Positions 48,787 through 60,069 of a stretch of 64,000 bases of DNA are shown here, one piece after another (the first letter of the stretch is position 1; each line of letters opens with the position of its first letter). The DNA is taken from contig JAKUCV010007341.1 of NCBI GenBank assembly GCA_028386065.3, positions 33,325 through 97,324 of the forward strand, given 5' to 3'. Source of the stretch: Turnera subulata (lineage: Eukaryota > Streptophyta > Magnoliopsida > Malpighiales > Passifloraceae). A program made the position numbers and the translations under genes. Under the pieces are notes generated by a model that was given only the letters and a program-made list of their open reading frames with translations, was not told the DNA's origin and did not search any database.

Positions 48787-49399
48787 TGTTGGGAAAACTC
48801 GGGTAATTTTCCCACTACAAACAACTAGTGAATTGAACTGATTCGATAATTCCAGGAAAGATGGCCTAGCCTATCTCCTTAGACAGAATTATCATTCCAA
48901 GATAAATCCCCAGGAAAGACTGGAGGAATAGTGGTTCACTTAAAACCCAGCCTCCTAGACAGGACTCACTTGCACAGTGTTATAATTCACAACCTATACC
49001 CGACAAAGGCGGCTTAGCCGGCCAACAAAAAGAACAAGGCGGCTTTGCCAGCCAACAAAGAGATAAGGCGTCTTAGCCGGCCAACAAAGAGAAAAGGCGG
49101 CTTAGCCGGCCAATGTTGAATACTAAACAAATAATCAAATGCGAAAATTAAAGGCGGAATAATAAAGAAAGAACACACTCAAAAATTGTTAACGGAGTTC
49201 GGCCAATTATGCCTACGTCTCCAGAGCACTGCTCTTTTAATAGGAGAGGAAGAATATTTAGTACAATTGTTAGGATACAATGTACTCTAATTTGGGATGC
49301 ATTACTGAGGTGAGGGGAAGCCTTATTTATAGCAAAACATACCCCTCCCCTTAGATGATTTCCACGATGTGGGATGGGAATATCAACACTATTCCAGCA
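48787..49399 (-). repeat. Copia 5' LTR (right)
   Basis: Partner of 43978-44591; ends CCAGCA instead of CCAACA. Holds the second copy of the 29-bp array at 49007-49112. Confidence 0.95.
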
Positions 49400-49963
49400 A
49401 AACCAATATTCAGCTGACAAACCAATCCATTGCATGATCCTAGTATATCAGCTGTGGAATCCGCTTTCCTTGGCGGAAAGTACAATTTGATTCCCTTTTC
49501 ATCATCAAAAGGATCCGCAGCGTAATAGAACTTTGACTCTTCAAGAACATCCTTGTAGTCAGTCTATAAAATAAAGACAGGAAGGCTTTGAGATGAGGAA
49601 TCTTTGAGTACTACTACTTCTGTCTTCACCAAGGGAAGGTACAAGTAATTTGGATCTCAAATTTCGGAAGTTAGCACTGACGAGGAAACTGGACGATGAC
49701 TCCTTACAAACCAGCGTGAGTGGAGAGATGGACTGTACAGGTAATAATGCGAGTGTCTCTCCTCCACAATTACGTACCCAAGGCAAACCGTGATTTACCT
49801 CCTCCATAGTAACTGCCTTTGCCTTGGCTGCTTTTGTGAATCCTGACTTAATTTGCTCTTTTGCCTTTTTCAATTCCTGCGATCAAACCTTTACCATGTC
49901 CGTCACATCGACGGCAATAGTGTATATGTACGAAATACTAGAAATTAAGAATACTATGCATAG

Positions 49964-50009
49964 ATAGAAACATATAAATTTTTTTTGATGAAATAGAAAC
50001 ATATAAATT
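49964..50009 (-). mobile_element. Ultra-short LINE tail, minus orientation, 17-bp target duplication
   Basis: ATAGAAACATATAAATT at 49964-49980 and 49993-50009 brackets 12 bases that read, on the minus strand, TTCATC followed by A-residues. Confidence 0.7.
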
Positions 50010-50589
50010 ACATCAAAATAAAGTAAGCAAAAGCAGAAACCATACGGATTATGATGATTGCTTATTTCTTGTAACTTACTTGGAGACTGGGAGAGAAGGG
50101 CGCCCCGCTGTATAAGGAGTTGTTGTATTTTGTACAAGACTTTGTATTCTTTAAACAAATAAGTATACCATTAGATTTTTATACATATATTAAATAAAAT
50201 AAGTTGTAAAATCATAATGTAATAATATTTTAAAAAATTTATAAAAATATTTTTAGATAATTTTAATAACTTTTCCTTCCAAGTAAGTCTTATATTAATC
50301 AGTAAAATATCAATATCTTAGATACAATTGGATCATAAACAAGTATCGAGCGGGTCAACTCGCGACCCGCTAATTTTCGTATCATATGGGTCGGCTCCTC
50401 CTAATTTCTTATCCAGTTGTGGGAACCTTTTTTGCCAGGTCCAGAAAACAAAAGACGTATAAGCTGTAAAAACAAGCACTACATTGCCTAAGTCAGTTCA
50501 TGCAAGCAAGACATTATAAACACATCAACTTGAAAAAAACAAAACTCATCATCTACTTGTCTTACTATACCTTTTCACTCCTTTATTTG

Positions 50590-51410
50590 CATTATAAATG
50601 ATGGAAATCCTTATTCCATTGCGTCGCTAGAGGAGAATGGAGATGTTAGATCTTCGGTGTATGGTATAGTATGAGACGAGGAGCGAATGATGAAACGCTC
50701 ATCTCCATCCTCATCTCCACACCGCTAAATTCAATTATATCCAGAAGTCCATCACGTTGTAGACACACATGGCCATCATTGTTCATGAATCGTCATCGCA
50801 TCAAGTCATTTTCGCATTTATAATATACAGCTCCAATATTCATCCGATCTAGCTCAAAAAGTAGGACCCAAGATTCCTGGACGCCCTATTCCATCATGAC
50901 CCAGTATTGCACACGCTGTTGTGAATGGAGCCAAGTTACGCAAAGATACTGCCCACCAAGTATCTTTAGCGCCTCTAGATCCTCGCCAAAATAATGATAT
51001 ACTTCCGGTGCTGGCATCGGAACCTCGTAAAACTCTTCTTTCTCCAAATCAAAGGCAATGACTTGTTCCCCAATGTACCAATGGAATGCTCCATTCAAGA
51101 AGAGCCCATCCTCATAAAATCTTCTCGGATAACTAGGTATTTCCTTCCAAGAATTTGCTTTTAGCGAGAAGATCTCAGTCTTATACTTGTGGCCTGAAGC
51201 TATGAAGATCTTGTAATCCTGAGAGGCTGAATCATATCCAAAACAATGTGATTCCCAAGAGGTATGGTCTATTCTATACGTGGGTCTTGGCAATTCTCTA
51301 AAGATACCGGTACATGGATTCCATACAACTAGGTAAACCAACATTCACGCAAACCAATCCATTGCATGATCCAAGTATATCGGCTGTGGAATCCATACAA
51401 CTAGGTGATC
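50590..51410 (-). pseudogene. F-box/FBA copy 3, N-terminally truncated
   Basis: FBA-type sequence is readable from VVWNPCTGIFRELPRP through FGYDSASQDYKIF, SLKANSWKEIPSY, LFLNGAFHWY, VIAFDLEKEEFYEV and CVTWLHSQQRVQYWV (50886-51344), with a decayed C-terminal part to about 50600. Upstream, a sequence matching the DILGSCNGL-encoding region of copy 1 is joined straight to 5'-leader sequence, so the F-box half has been deleted. Confidence 0.8.
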
Positions 51411-52296
51411 ATAAAAGATTAATGCCAAATATATAGGAATTGTACGACGCTGATGAAAACATTTAGCTTAAACAACTTTTAATTAAATCGCGGCAATCCA
51501 AAACAGTCTAATTACAGAAATTATATAAAAAAGAAATCCTAAATACGATAGACGGATGGAAACATGAAATTGCATCAAAATAAAGTAAGCACAAGCAGGA
51601 ACCATACAGATTTTTGTGCTTGATTGGGAGACTGGGAGAGAAGGCCAGGCACAGCGCTGTATGTGGAGTCACTAGCAGCGTTGTTTTTTTAGCAAGAAAA
51701 CCTATCTAAGGTTTTTGATGCTAAATTTGTATTGAATCTTAAACTCATCGATCAATATATATACATATATTATATTTTTGGGTCGGCAGACAATTAAGAC
51801 TTAAGAGTGACGGTTTACGACTAAAAAAAGTGTTTCGATATGATATATAGTTGTACCGCTACAACCTATATATATATATGTAGCCCTTTTCCAAGTTGCA
51901 ATCGCTGGAATTTTTCATTCAAGCCAATATAGCACTTTGAAATTCTAGAGCTCTGCACTGAAACCTAAACCAGCAAACAAAATAAAACTACCAGCTCTAG
52001 GTCTCGTCTTTATTTGACTGTTTGATTTTCAATCTGATAATGTTGTTCGGATAACTTGAGCGTACGTAGTAGCAAAAAAAATTTGTCGGAAAGAGTAGTA
52101 ATATTTTGGTAGATGTTAATATATAATTCCCCCACCTTTCCATATCCCCATATATGGTTGTTCCTAGTCTTATTCTAGGTCATTCCAGCAATTCACCATC
52201 ATATTTCTTTCACATGGCTTTTGAGGAGGCTGCCTGGAATTTTGGCGGAAAGTTTTATGAGGTATAGGTCAAAACGGATGAACTTCAATAAACAAG
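51411..52296. other. Upstream region of F-box copy 3
   Basis: Shares blocks with the copy 1 upstream region (51540-51790 and 52085-52205), separated by unrelated AT-rich DNA. No gene recognised. Confidence 0.6.
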
Positions 52297-52378
52297 GTGG
52301 TCGTGCCGGAGTGGTTATCGGGCATGACTAGAAATCATGTGGGCTTTGCCCGCGCAGGTTCGAATCCTGCCGACCACG
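52297..52378 (+). tRNA. tRNA-Ser(AGA), second identical copy
   Basis: Identical over 82 bases to 39467-39548, with a T-run at 52382 and the same AACAAG just upstream. Downstream T-rich sequence is also similar, so it belongs to a segmental duplication with the F-box cluster or was copied with flanks. Confidence 0.97.
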
Positions 52379-53641
52379 CCCTTTTTTGTTTTTCTTTGTT
52401 TCCCAGTTTACTTAGTTTCATTGTTTTAATTTAAATTCCATTAAGAATACATTTCCTCAAACTTCCTTTTAAACCTGTGATGTTGTTTTGTGTCAATATA
52501 AACAGTAAAATCTGCTCCAGGAAAAGGAAAAGGATGCACAACTTTTCCCCGTGATACAATTTATTTGTGATGTTATTTTGAATCGAAAGAAAAGGAAAAC
52601 AAACCAGTGTGCCAACCTAAAGAAAACGAATGAAATGGAAGACGAACTTGCTAGTTGCCACTCACCACAGGAGAATATCAAACATTAATGTGCCCCGTTA
52701 ACATAGTTAACATAAGTTTCTTACTGCAATACAAAACCCTTGTAAGTAATATTGAGCCAAAGTGTCAAAACAAACTTGTTATTTAAAATTCTGTGGAGGA
52801 AAAGGTATGTAAGCCATTGTTTCTATTTTACAATTTAAAAGTTAGCAGAAGATGTTTTTCTCTTCAGCTATTTAAATATTTAATAATTACATTCTCCGAT
52901 GATAACCCATTTATTTATGTGCCAAATACTCCGTTCATCCCGTGTAAGTATCGAGTTTCACAACGTAATTTTCAAGAAAAGTTAAACTTGAACCTAACTT
53001 ATTGACAGACTCCACTCCAGTACAAACTGACTGCCTCTGAGATAGTTCAATTAGATGATTTCATTTACGAACATTTTTTTTTTTTTATCAATGAGAAAAG
53101 AAAGAATTCAGAACATAGGAGACATTAGAAAAGGAGAAAAAACCCACCGCCTAAGCGTCCTTTTGCATTGTCTGGAGATTTATAATGCTTCATTGATACC
53201 TATGATTGATTAGAGGTAACGTTGTCGAATCTTAGCATATCCCCATTTCGATAGATAATAGATTAATCCTATTTATTACTAAGAATGTGATGTTAAATAA
53301 ATAGCACCCTAATGACTAATGAGAGTAGATTCGCAGGGAGTCGGGATAAAGAATGGAACAAATGCAAGGTCCAAGGAGCAAGTAATCTTTTATAGGATAT
53401 TGCATTAGATACGGACATCACTATTAAAAAAAATCTCTAAGACGTTTGTGATTAAGGCCTTATACTTTGATTTAGAAAAGCCTTGGCACAAATTATCACA
53501 ACCGATGGCAACTTTTTTTTTTTGAACAGCAACCGATGGCAACTTGAGCGCTTCCTTTCTAACTTGACGTCTCCATCACCCAAAAATGGGGGAAAAAATA
53601 AGAAAAGAAACTGACTTGCAAAACATCCAGTGGCCTTGTGG
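52379..53641. other. Intergenic DNA
   Basis: AT-rich, no gene recognised. A minute LINE-tail insertion at 53499-53545 is listed separately. Confidence 0.5.
53499..53545 (-). mobile_element. Ultra-short LINE tail, minus orientation, 16-bp target duplication
   Basis: CAACCGATGGCAACTT at 53499-53514 and 53530-53545 flanks 15 bases: T-run plus GAACAG, i.e. CTGTTC plus A-tail on the minus strand. Confidence 0.75.
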
Positions 53642-53649
53642 GCCTGCAG

Positions 53650-54359
53650 TAGGGATGGCAATGGGTGCCTGTAAACAGGGAATCCGTGGGGAATCTCCGA
53701 ATGGGGAACGGGGATGGGGGTAATTTTTCTCCCACGGGGGCGGGGATGGGGGACATTTTGGCCCCGTGGGGAATTGGATAACGGGGGCGGGAAGCGCTCC
53801 CCCCGACCCGCGGAGACCCCGAAATAAGTGAAAATACAAAATTATCCTTCAACCACAATCCAATTAATATATATATATATATATCAATAATAAAATATGT
53901 TTTTATTCATTTCTTCCCTTTACATATTAAAATTAATATATATGTCTTTCTTTCTTTCATCTTGGTAAATTTAATAGAGCATTCTATAGATAAGATTTTG
54001 GTTTTTGTGATTTCTTATTCACGCTAATTATACTTATACTATGCAGCTGGTCCTATTTTTTTCCCAAGTTGACACAATTATTTTTGATTTTCGTTTCTCG
54101 TAAGAATCAACAAACCAATAAGTTAGAATTGGAGAGTAGGCAAAACTTTTGAGTTGCAATTGTAAATATATTGTACATTATTTTTATCTATGAAATTGGG
54201 GAATGGTCCCGTGGGGATCCGATTCCCCGCGGGGAACGGGGATGGGGGCATTTTTTCCCCCGAACGGGGAATGGGGGTGGGGGTGGGGGAACATTTCGAA
54301 AACGGGGGTGGGGGTGGGGAACCTTCCCCCGCGGGGACCCCAACCCATTGCCATCCCTA
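53650..54359. mobile_element. hAT-type MITE, 710 bp
   Basis: TIRs TAGGGATGGCAATGGGT and ACCCATTGCCATCCCTA with the 8-bp duplication GCCTGCAG (53642-53649, 54360-54367). Subterminal G-rich runs (GGGGATGGGGG) are abundant at both ends, and the centre is AT-rich. No transposase. Confidence 0.93.
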
Positions 54360-54367
54360 GCCTGCAG

Positions 54368-54933
54368 TTGCTAAAGAGGCCGAAATATTTTGTTTTCGTT
54401 CACTTAAATATTAATTATGATGTTAGTTAACAAAAAAGTATTAATAATCTGGATCCAATTTGGAGTTGATTAATTTTTAAGGGAGTCTTCTTCCTTAGTT
54501 CTTTCCATCTTGCCTTATATTATAGGCCTGATTATATTATAGACCTGGTTATCACTTGCATCCAATCCAACTATGGGTTGGAAGCATAAAATGGTCTTTT
54601 ATCGGAATAATTTAGAGACTGGATGGGTCAATTAAGTATTAAAAAAATAAATTATTAGTTCATTGATCGGACTAATAGTAAAATTCTTAAAATTGGAATG
54701 TTTAATTAACTAGAGCAGGATAAAGTTATGCAAGAAAAGAAAATTACCAATCCAAGTTTAATACTAGGCTAACTCATAATTTTGAAGTAAAAATGACATA
54801 AAAGTTCTTGATAAAGTCTTACATTAAAATATATAAAGATCCAAAATGGGTGACTCTTAATTAACTATAAATATATATAAAAATCAATGGTAAAGGATTC
54901 ATCTTTCCCGTAATTAGAATTTAAATTTATTTT
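54368..54933. other. Intergenic DNA
   Basis: AT-rich, nothing recognised. Confidence 0.5.
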
Positions 54934-54938
54934 GTATA

Positions 54939-57281
54939 TGTAACAGCCCAGGTAAAAATTTCATTTTTACCGGGACTGTTTAAGTTAAATTATAGTAATT
55001 TACCACTGATTTTAATCTTGGGTAATTAAATTATGGTAAATCGAGCTTAGGATTCTGAAACCGAGCCTTGTCCCACGCTCGGGATTTTTCTGCGGATTTT
55101 AAGGACCAAAGTTGGAATTTTTCCGGGTCCGGGAATCTTAGGAAAAGCCGGGTTTATCCTCGAATTATCGGGCTAGAAATAAAGATAAGTGGGTATACCG
55201 GAAATTTTCTGGTCTAGGTGGGTCACACTTCACATGCAGCATAGTAACTGCATAATTGAAGTTCAATTATTCAGCCGCCTTTTTCCTATTCAGCCTGCGA
55301 ACTACCTATTACACTTGTGATATACCAGTGACTTTTACTGCCTATAAAACTATTCTTCTTCTGCCAACATGCACACCACCATCACCTCTTCATCTTCAGC
55401 CTTCCAGTACCTGCAAAATTCAAACAAAACCATCTGAAAAAGTAGAAAAAAAAAGAAAGAAAAAGGAAAAAAAAAAAAAGAAAACACACACCAGCCACAC
55501 ACGCCGTTGTTTTACCCAACAACCCCTCCTCCATCTTCTTTTTCTTTTCTTTTCTTTTCTTCCACCGCCCCAAGCAACCTCGCCGCCGCCTCCAACCGCC
55601 TCTCCACCTCCTTTCCTTTCTCCTCCTCCCCTCTCTTCTCCTTTCTCTTTTCCTCGCCGGCCACCGCGACCCCCTGCTCCTCCTTCCTCTTCCTCCCTCG
55701 CGTGTCGCGCGCCTGCGCCCCACCTCGACACCGTCGGCCGCAGCGACGCCGCCCGCACTCCCCGCCTCTGCTGCCGCGTCACCGCGACGCCGTGTCGCCG
55801 TCCGCCTTGCCCCTGGTCTTCCGCCGTCGCGCCGTCCCGTCGTCGAGGTGAGCATTGGAGTAACCCGTTTCGCAGCCCGGTGAGGATCTGGGTCGGATCC
55901 TAGGCCACGCGGGTACTGGGCCAAGCCTGGCTCGGGCCTGCAGCTGGCCTGGGTGTTGACTTGGGCCTGGGCTTTGTGATCTGGGCTGGGATGTGGGCCT
56001 GAGTGTATGGGTTAATTGGTTGGGCTGGAATAGTACTTTCCTTTGGGCTGATCCAGAATTAAAAAAATAAAATAAAAATAATAATTATAATCTGGAAAAA
56101 AATAATAAATCAGGATATAGATTGGGAAATAATATTTGGAAATATATATATGTGGTATAAAATAATTGTTAGAGGGTAAATATTTTGGAAAAATATGACT
56201 TCGGGGAATAAAATTTATGGAGGAAAGATAATAAAGCTTATATATGTAGAAATAATAATATTGTGGAAAGAACATACTTATGGAATAATTTTGGAAAGGG
56301 TATTATCAAGGTAATAAAATACCGGAATAATATCCGGGTATAGGAATAAGTATAGTATGGTATCACTTGAAATAAATGGTGAATGATGATAATGGGAATT
56401 AACCGGGGAAGTAACCGAGCCGAGTTAGTATTTAATTTTCGGTATACAGTATTAGCATGGCATTTGCATACCATCTTATGTGTGCATACTACTTGATTGA
56501 CATAGGAGTTGATAACGAGCAATTTGTTGAGGAACCGGACTTGGAATTTGCTGGACATTTCCATAATTGATAATCGGCTAAGGTGGCTCGGATATGCCGA
56601 ATATCCGGTTGGCATGTTGCCTGAGGTTGGGGTATACCGAATACCCAGAGGTTTGGATATACCAAATATCCGGGTTTTGAGATGTGGATTGGTTCTTGAC
56701 CTAGCATCCGGAATTAATTGATAACCAGGTACGACCCTAGCTTGTCCAGTGACGGGGGCCCGGAAGATAAAATTGGTAATAACAATAAATATTCTTTTGG
56801 TCTTGGCTCAGTTTGTAAGATATGTTATTGCTTGTCTGTGATTGCTTTTAAGTATTACGGTTGCTTGCATATCACTGTTTATCCTTCGTCGGTGAGCACT
56901 TCGGACTCACCCCTCGCCTGCGGGGTTTCATCCCGTAGGTTAAGTTGTTTCGTAGTTCAGGTACGACGTTCGATGGCTGTTGCTTTCTCCTCCACCTGAC
57001 TCCGGATCCATACCTCCGCTGCATGTGCATAAAGTCTTCCGCTACTGTGTGATATACAATGCTGTATTGCTGATTTCCTGTGATATATATATTACTGATA
57101 CTATCTGCTGCTAATATTGAGCACTGTGTTGGATTGAATAATGGTCCCTGAGTGTGGGTGACAGTTGTATTTGATGGTTGCTGTTGTATAATATTTGCAC
57201 GTTGTACTGTCTGTTCTATCAATATGAATAGTTTCGGCACGTGTTTACTGTGTTACCGTAAATACGGGTCGGGGCGCTTCA
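54939..57281 (+). repeat. Gypsy 5' LTR
   Basis: TGTAACAGCC...GGGGCGCTTCA. TATAAAAC at 55343-55350 is the likely promoter. A CT/GC-rich leader (55375-55847) ends at a donor-like GAG|GTGAGC at 55848. A shortened inverted-repeat array is at 56585-56680 and the conserved block at 56881-56940. Confidence 0.93.
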
Positions 57282-57306
57282 GTTTGGTAGCGGAGCGGGC
57301 AGTAGG
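57282..57306 (+). other. Primer-binding site region of the Gypsy element
   Basis: GTTTGGTAGCGGAGCGGGCA directly follows the LTR. The core TGGTAGCGGAGC also follows the Copia 5' LTR and differs at two positions from the usual plant initiator-Met site TGGTATCAGAGC. Confidence 0.6.
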
Positions 57307-57360
57307 TCCTTGGGTGTTGCTGTGATCATTTGTGCATAGTTTGTCATGAGTTAGTATAAT

Positions 57361-57570
57361 ATGCATGCATATACATTCTCACATAGGGTAAGACGAATGA
57401 ATCCGGTTGGAGGGAATCAGCATGCTGGAAGTCACCTAGATATCGATGTCATCGCAGGTACCTTTACAGTTTTTGGTTATATTGCATGCAATTTGATAGA
57501 TCCTGGTGCCACACATTCTTTTATCGCTCAAGGTTTTGCTATACAACATAGTGTAAGAAAGAGAGTTTAA
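57361..57570 (+). pseudogene. Gypsy aspartic protease fragment
   Basis: GTFTVFGYIACNLIDPGATHSF: the active-site region, normally D-S-G-A, reads D-P-G-A. The frame ends at 57570, and the linker to RT (57571-57940) is full of stops. It begins only ~80 bases after the LTR, so gag has been lost. Confidence 0.8.
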
Positions 57571-57939
57571 CATGTCCGATGAGGGTTAGGTTACCTGCGG
57601 GCCTATTGGTCAGGTTAACCCATGTGAGCAGAGACGTTATACTTTCGTACGATAACAAGGTATTTCCTGCACGATTGGTTGCGATGAATATGGGAGGATT
57701 CGGCATAATCCTAGGAATGGATTGATTGTCGAGATATAATGTCCTGGTGAACTGTCGGACCAAGGAGGTGCTGCTGACTTTCGATGGTGGACGACAAGTT
57801 TTGGTAACGGGTATTAGGAGAGCTGCTGCTATGCGTAGCATCTCTGCTAACTAGGATTTCGGAATGAAGCCACTTAGTTCAGATGTTTTGTGGAACCACA
57901 TCACAAGTGTAGACACGGGATTCTACCCCGGAGGATATA

Positions 57940-59290
57940 TCTGTAGTGAAGGAGTTTTTTGATGCTTTCCCAGATGATTTGCTAGGTTTGCCACCCGACA
58001 AAGAGGTTGAGTATACCATCGACCTGATGTCAGGAGTCACACCCATATCGATGGCTCCATACAGGATGGCACCGACAGAACTCTAGGAGTTGAAGAAACA
58101 GTTGGATGAGCTGTTAGAGAAAGGTTTTATCATACCTAGTACTTCACCTTGAGGATCACCAGTCCTCTTTGTGAAGAAGAAGGATGGCAGTTTGTGGATA
58201 TGTGTAGACTACCGCCAATTGAACAAAGTGACGGTGAAGAACAAGTATCCGCTTCCCAGGATCGATGATCTTTTGACCAGTTACGGGGAGCTACTGTGTT
58301 TTCTAAGATTGACCTTCAGTCTGGGTATCACCAGATCAAGATTTCAGAGAAGGCATACCAAAGACCGCCTTCCGCACACGGTATGGTCATTTCGAGTTCA
58401 CAGTGGTACCATTTGGTATCGACCATTGCACCAGCTGTGTTCATGTGTTTGATGCACTTGGTCTTGAACGAGTTTTTGGATAAGTTTGTTGTGGTCTTCA
58501 TCGACGACATCCTCATTTACTCTAAGAACAAGGAGGAACATGAGAAGCATCTAAGGATAGTGCTTCAGAGGTTATGGGAGAAGCAGTTGTATGCCAAATT
58601 CAGCAAGTGTGAATTTTGGCTTGGAGAAGTTTCTTTCCTTGGACATGTGGTTGGCGGGGATGGAATTAAGGTTGACCATGCCAAAGTAAAAGCCGTTCTG
58701 GAGTGGGAGCCGCCCAAGACGGTACCAGAAGTCAGGAGTTTTCTTGGCCTTACAGGATATTACCGGAGGTTCATCGAGGGTTTTTCTTTGATAGCTAGTC
58801 CCATGACTAAGCTATTAAGGAAGGAACAGGCATTTGTTTGGAGCCGGAATGTCAGCACAGTTTTGAGGAGCTTAAAAGGAAGCTGACCACAGTATCGGTT
58901 TTTACAGTACCGCAGTCTGGTGCTGAGTATGTGTTGTTATGTGATGCATCGAGACTTGGTCTAGGAGCCGTACTGATGCAGAAAAGACGGGTGATTGCCT
59001 ACACCTCTAGGCAGTTGAGGACTCATGAGAAGAATTATCCGACGCATGATCTGGAGATGGCAGTTGTGATCTTGGCTTTGAAGATTTGGAGACACTACTT
59101 ATTTGGAGAGAAGTGTCGAATCTTCACCGACCACAAGAGTCTCAAGTACATCATGACTCGGAAGGAGCTTAACCTACGACAGAGATGTTGGGTTGAGTTA
59201 CTTAATGATTATGACTGTACTATCGAGTATCACCCAAGAAAGGCTAATGTAGTAGCTGATGATGGAGCACTGATGATTGAGAACGAGTAT
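57940..59290 (+). pseudogene. Gypsy reverse transcriptase and RNase H, degenerate
   Basis: RT motifs are spread over several frames: [19 protein letters not shown] (58171 on), [15 protein letters not shown] (58296 on), the catalytic VVVFIDDILIYSK (near 58490) and LGHVVGGDGIKVDHAKVKAV. Stops at 58084 (TAG) and 58150 (TGA), and frameshifts near 58280, 58350-58440 and 58850, break it. RNase H follows from 58838 ([39 protein letters not shown]). The end of RNase H is shortened before integrase. Confidence 0.85.
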
Positions 59291-59325
59291 GTGTACCCAA
59301 TGTCAGTAATCTACGTAGTCAGATC

Positions 59326-60066
59326 TTGGAAGAAGGTCATACGATGTCATATGCAATGCATCCTGGAAGCACTAAGATGTATCAGAATTTGAGGAGTCAC
59401 TTCTGGTGGCCTCGTATGAAGAAGGGTGTAGCTAAGTATGTTGCAAGATGTCTCACTTGCCAACAGGTGAAAGCTGACCATCAAGCTCTAGCAGGAAAGT
59501 TGAGATCTTTGACAGTGCCAGAATGGAAGTGGGAGATGATCACTATGGATTTTGTGATTGGTTTACCGGTGACTCGGAGGCATCATGATGCTATTTGGGT
59601 CATCGTTGACCGATTAACAAAAACTGCACCTTTTATACCTATCCGCCAAACTGATACCATGGACACATTGGCGGGTAAGTATGTTGCTGAGGTTGTGAGA
59701 CTACATGGGATTCCAAAGTCTATAGTCTCAGACAGGGATCCGAGGTTCACATCACGTTTCTGGAAGAACTTACAAGCAGCGCTAGGGACTAAGTTGAGCT
59801 TTAGCACTGCTTTTCATCCTCAAACAGATGGACAGTCTGAGAGGACTATACAGACACTGGAGGATATGTTGAGGACTGGTGCACTTAACTTCAGCGGGAG
59901 TTGGAATGAGTATCTACCCTTGGTTGAGTTTGCTTATAACAACGGCTACCATTCCAGCATTGGTATGCCACCTTTTGAGGCTCTCTATAGAAGGAAGTGT
60001 AGAAGTCCAGTGTGTTGGGATGAAAAAAGTATGAGACTGATCGTTGGACCGGATCTAGTCCAATAG
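59326..60066 (+). pseudogene. Gypsy integrase core, open frame
   Basis: The zinc region ([11 protein letters not shown], then CLTCQQVK) and DDE core are visible: Asp in WEMITMDF, Asp in SIVSDRDPRF, and the Glu after HPQTDGQSERTIQTLEDMLR. FAYNNGYHSSIGMPPFEALY follows, as in chromovirus integrases. The domain is uninterrupted but is separated by frameshifts and a stop at 60066 from its neighbours. Its function would be cDNA insertion. Confidence 0.9.
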
Positions 60067-60069
60067 ACA

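Larger units (their letters stand above)
43978..49399 (-). mobile_element. Intact, young Ty1/Copia retrotransposon
   Basis: 5422 bp with LTRs 43978-44591 (614 bp) and 48787-49399 (613 bp) and a perfect target duplication AAACC (43973-43977, 49400-49404). By eye the LTRs differ by five substitutions and one 1-base indel (about 99% identity). On the minus strand the primer-binding region is TGGTAGCGGAGCCGAAGG and the polypurine tract AAGGTGGAGATT. A single uninterrupted polyprotein frame fills the interior. All structural requirements for autonomous movement appear present. Confidence 0.97.
43175..49873 (-). pseudogene. F-box/FBA copy 2, split by a Copia element and carrying a MITE
   Basis: The N-terminal part lies at 49405-49873 (VNHGLPWV, then LALLPVQSIS, FRNLRSKLLVP, SSSTQRFLISKPS). 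The rest lies at 43175-43977 (IFLLKTNSWKKIRNY, LFLNGALHWF). Joining across the Copia insertion restores the colinear order of copy 1, with AAACC as target duplication. Several frameshifts occur in both halves, and a ~225-bp MITE sits near the 3' end. It was evidently already decayed or decayed afterwards. Confidence 0.85.

Noticed and set aside
55256..55903. Long open frames in the LTR leader (also 61058-61561, 25003-25533, 28681-29244, 17511-18179)
   Set aside because: They come from GC/CT-rich low-complexity leader sequence, occur in several frames at once and differ between LTR copies.
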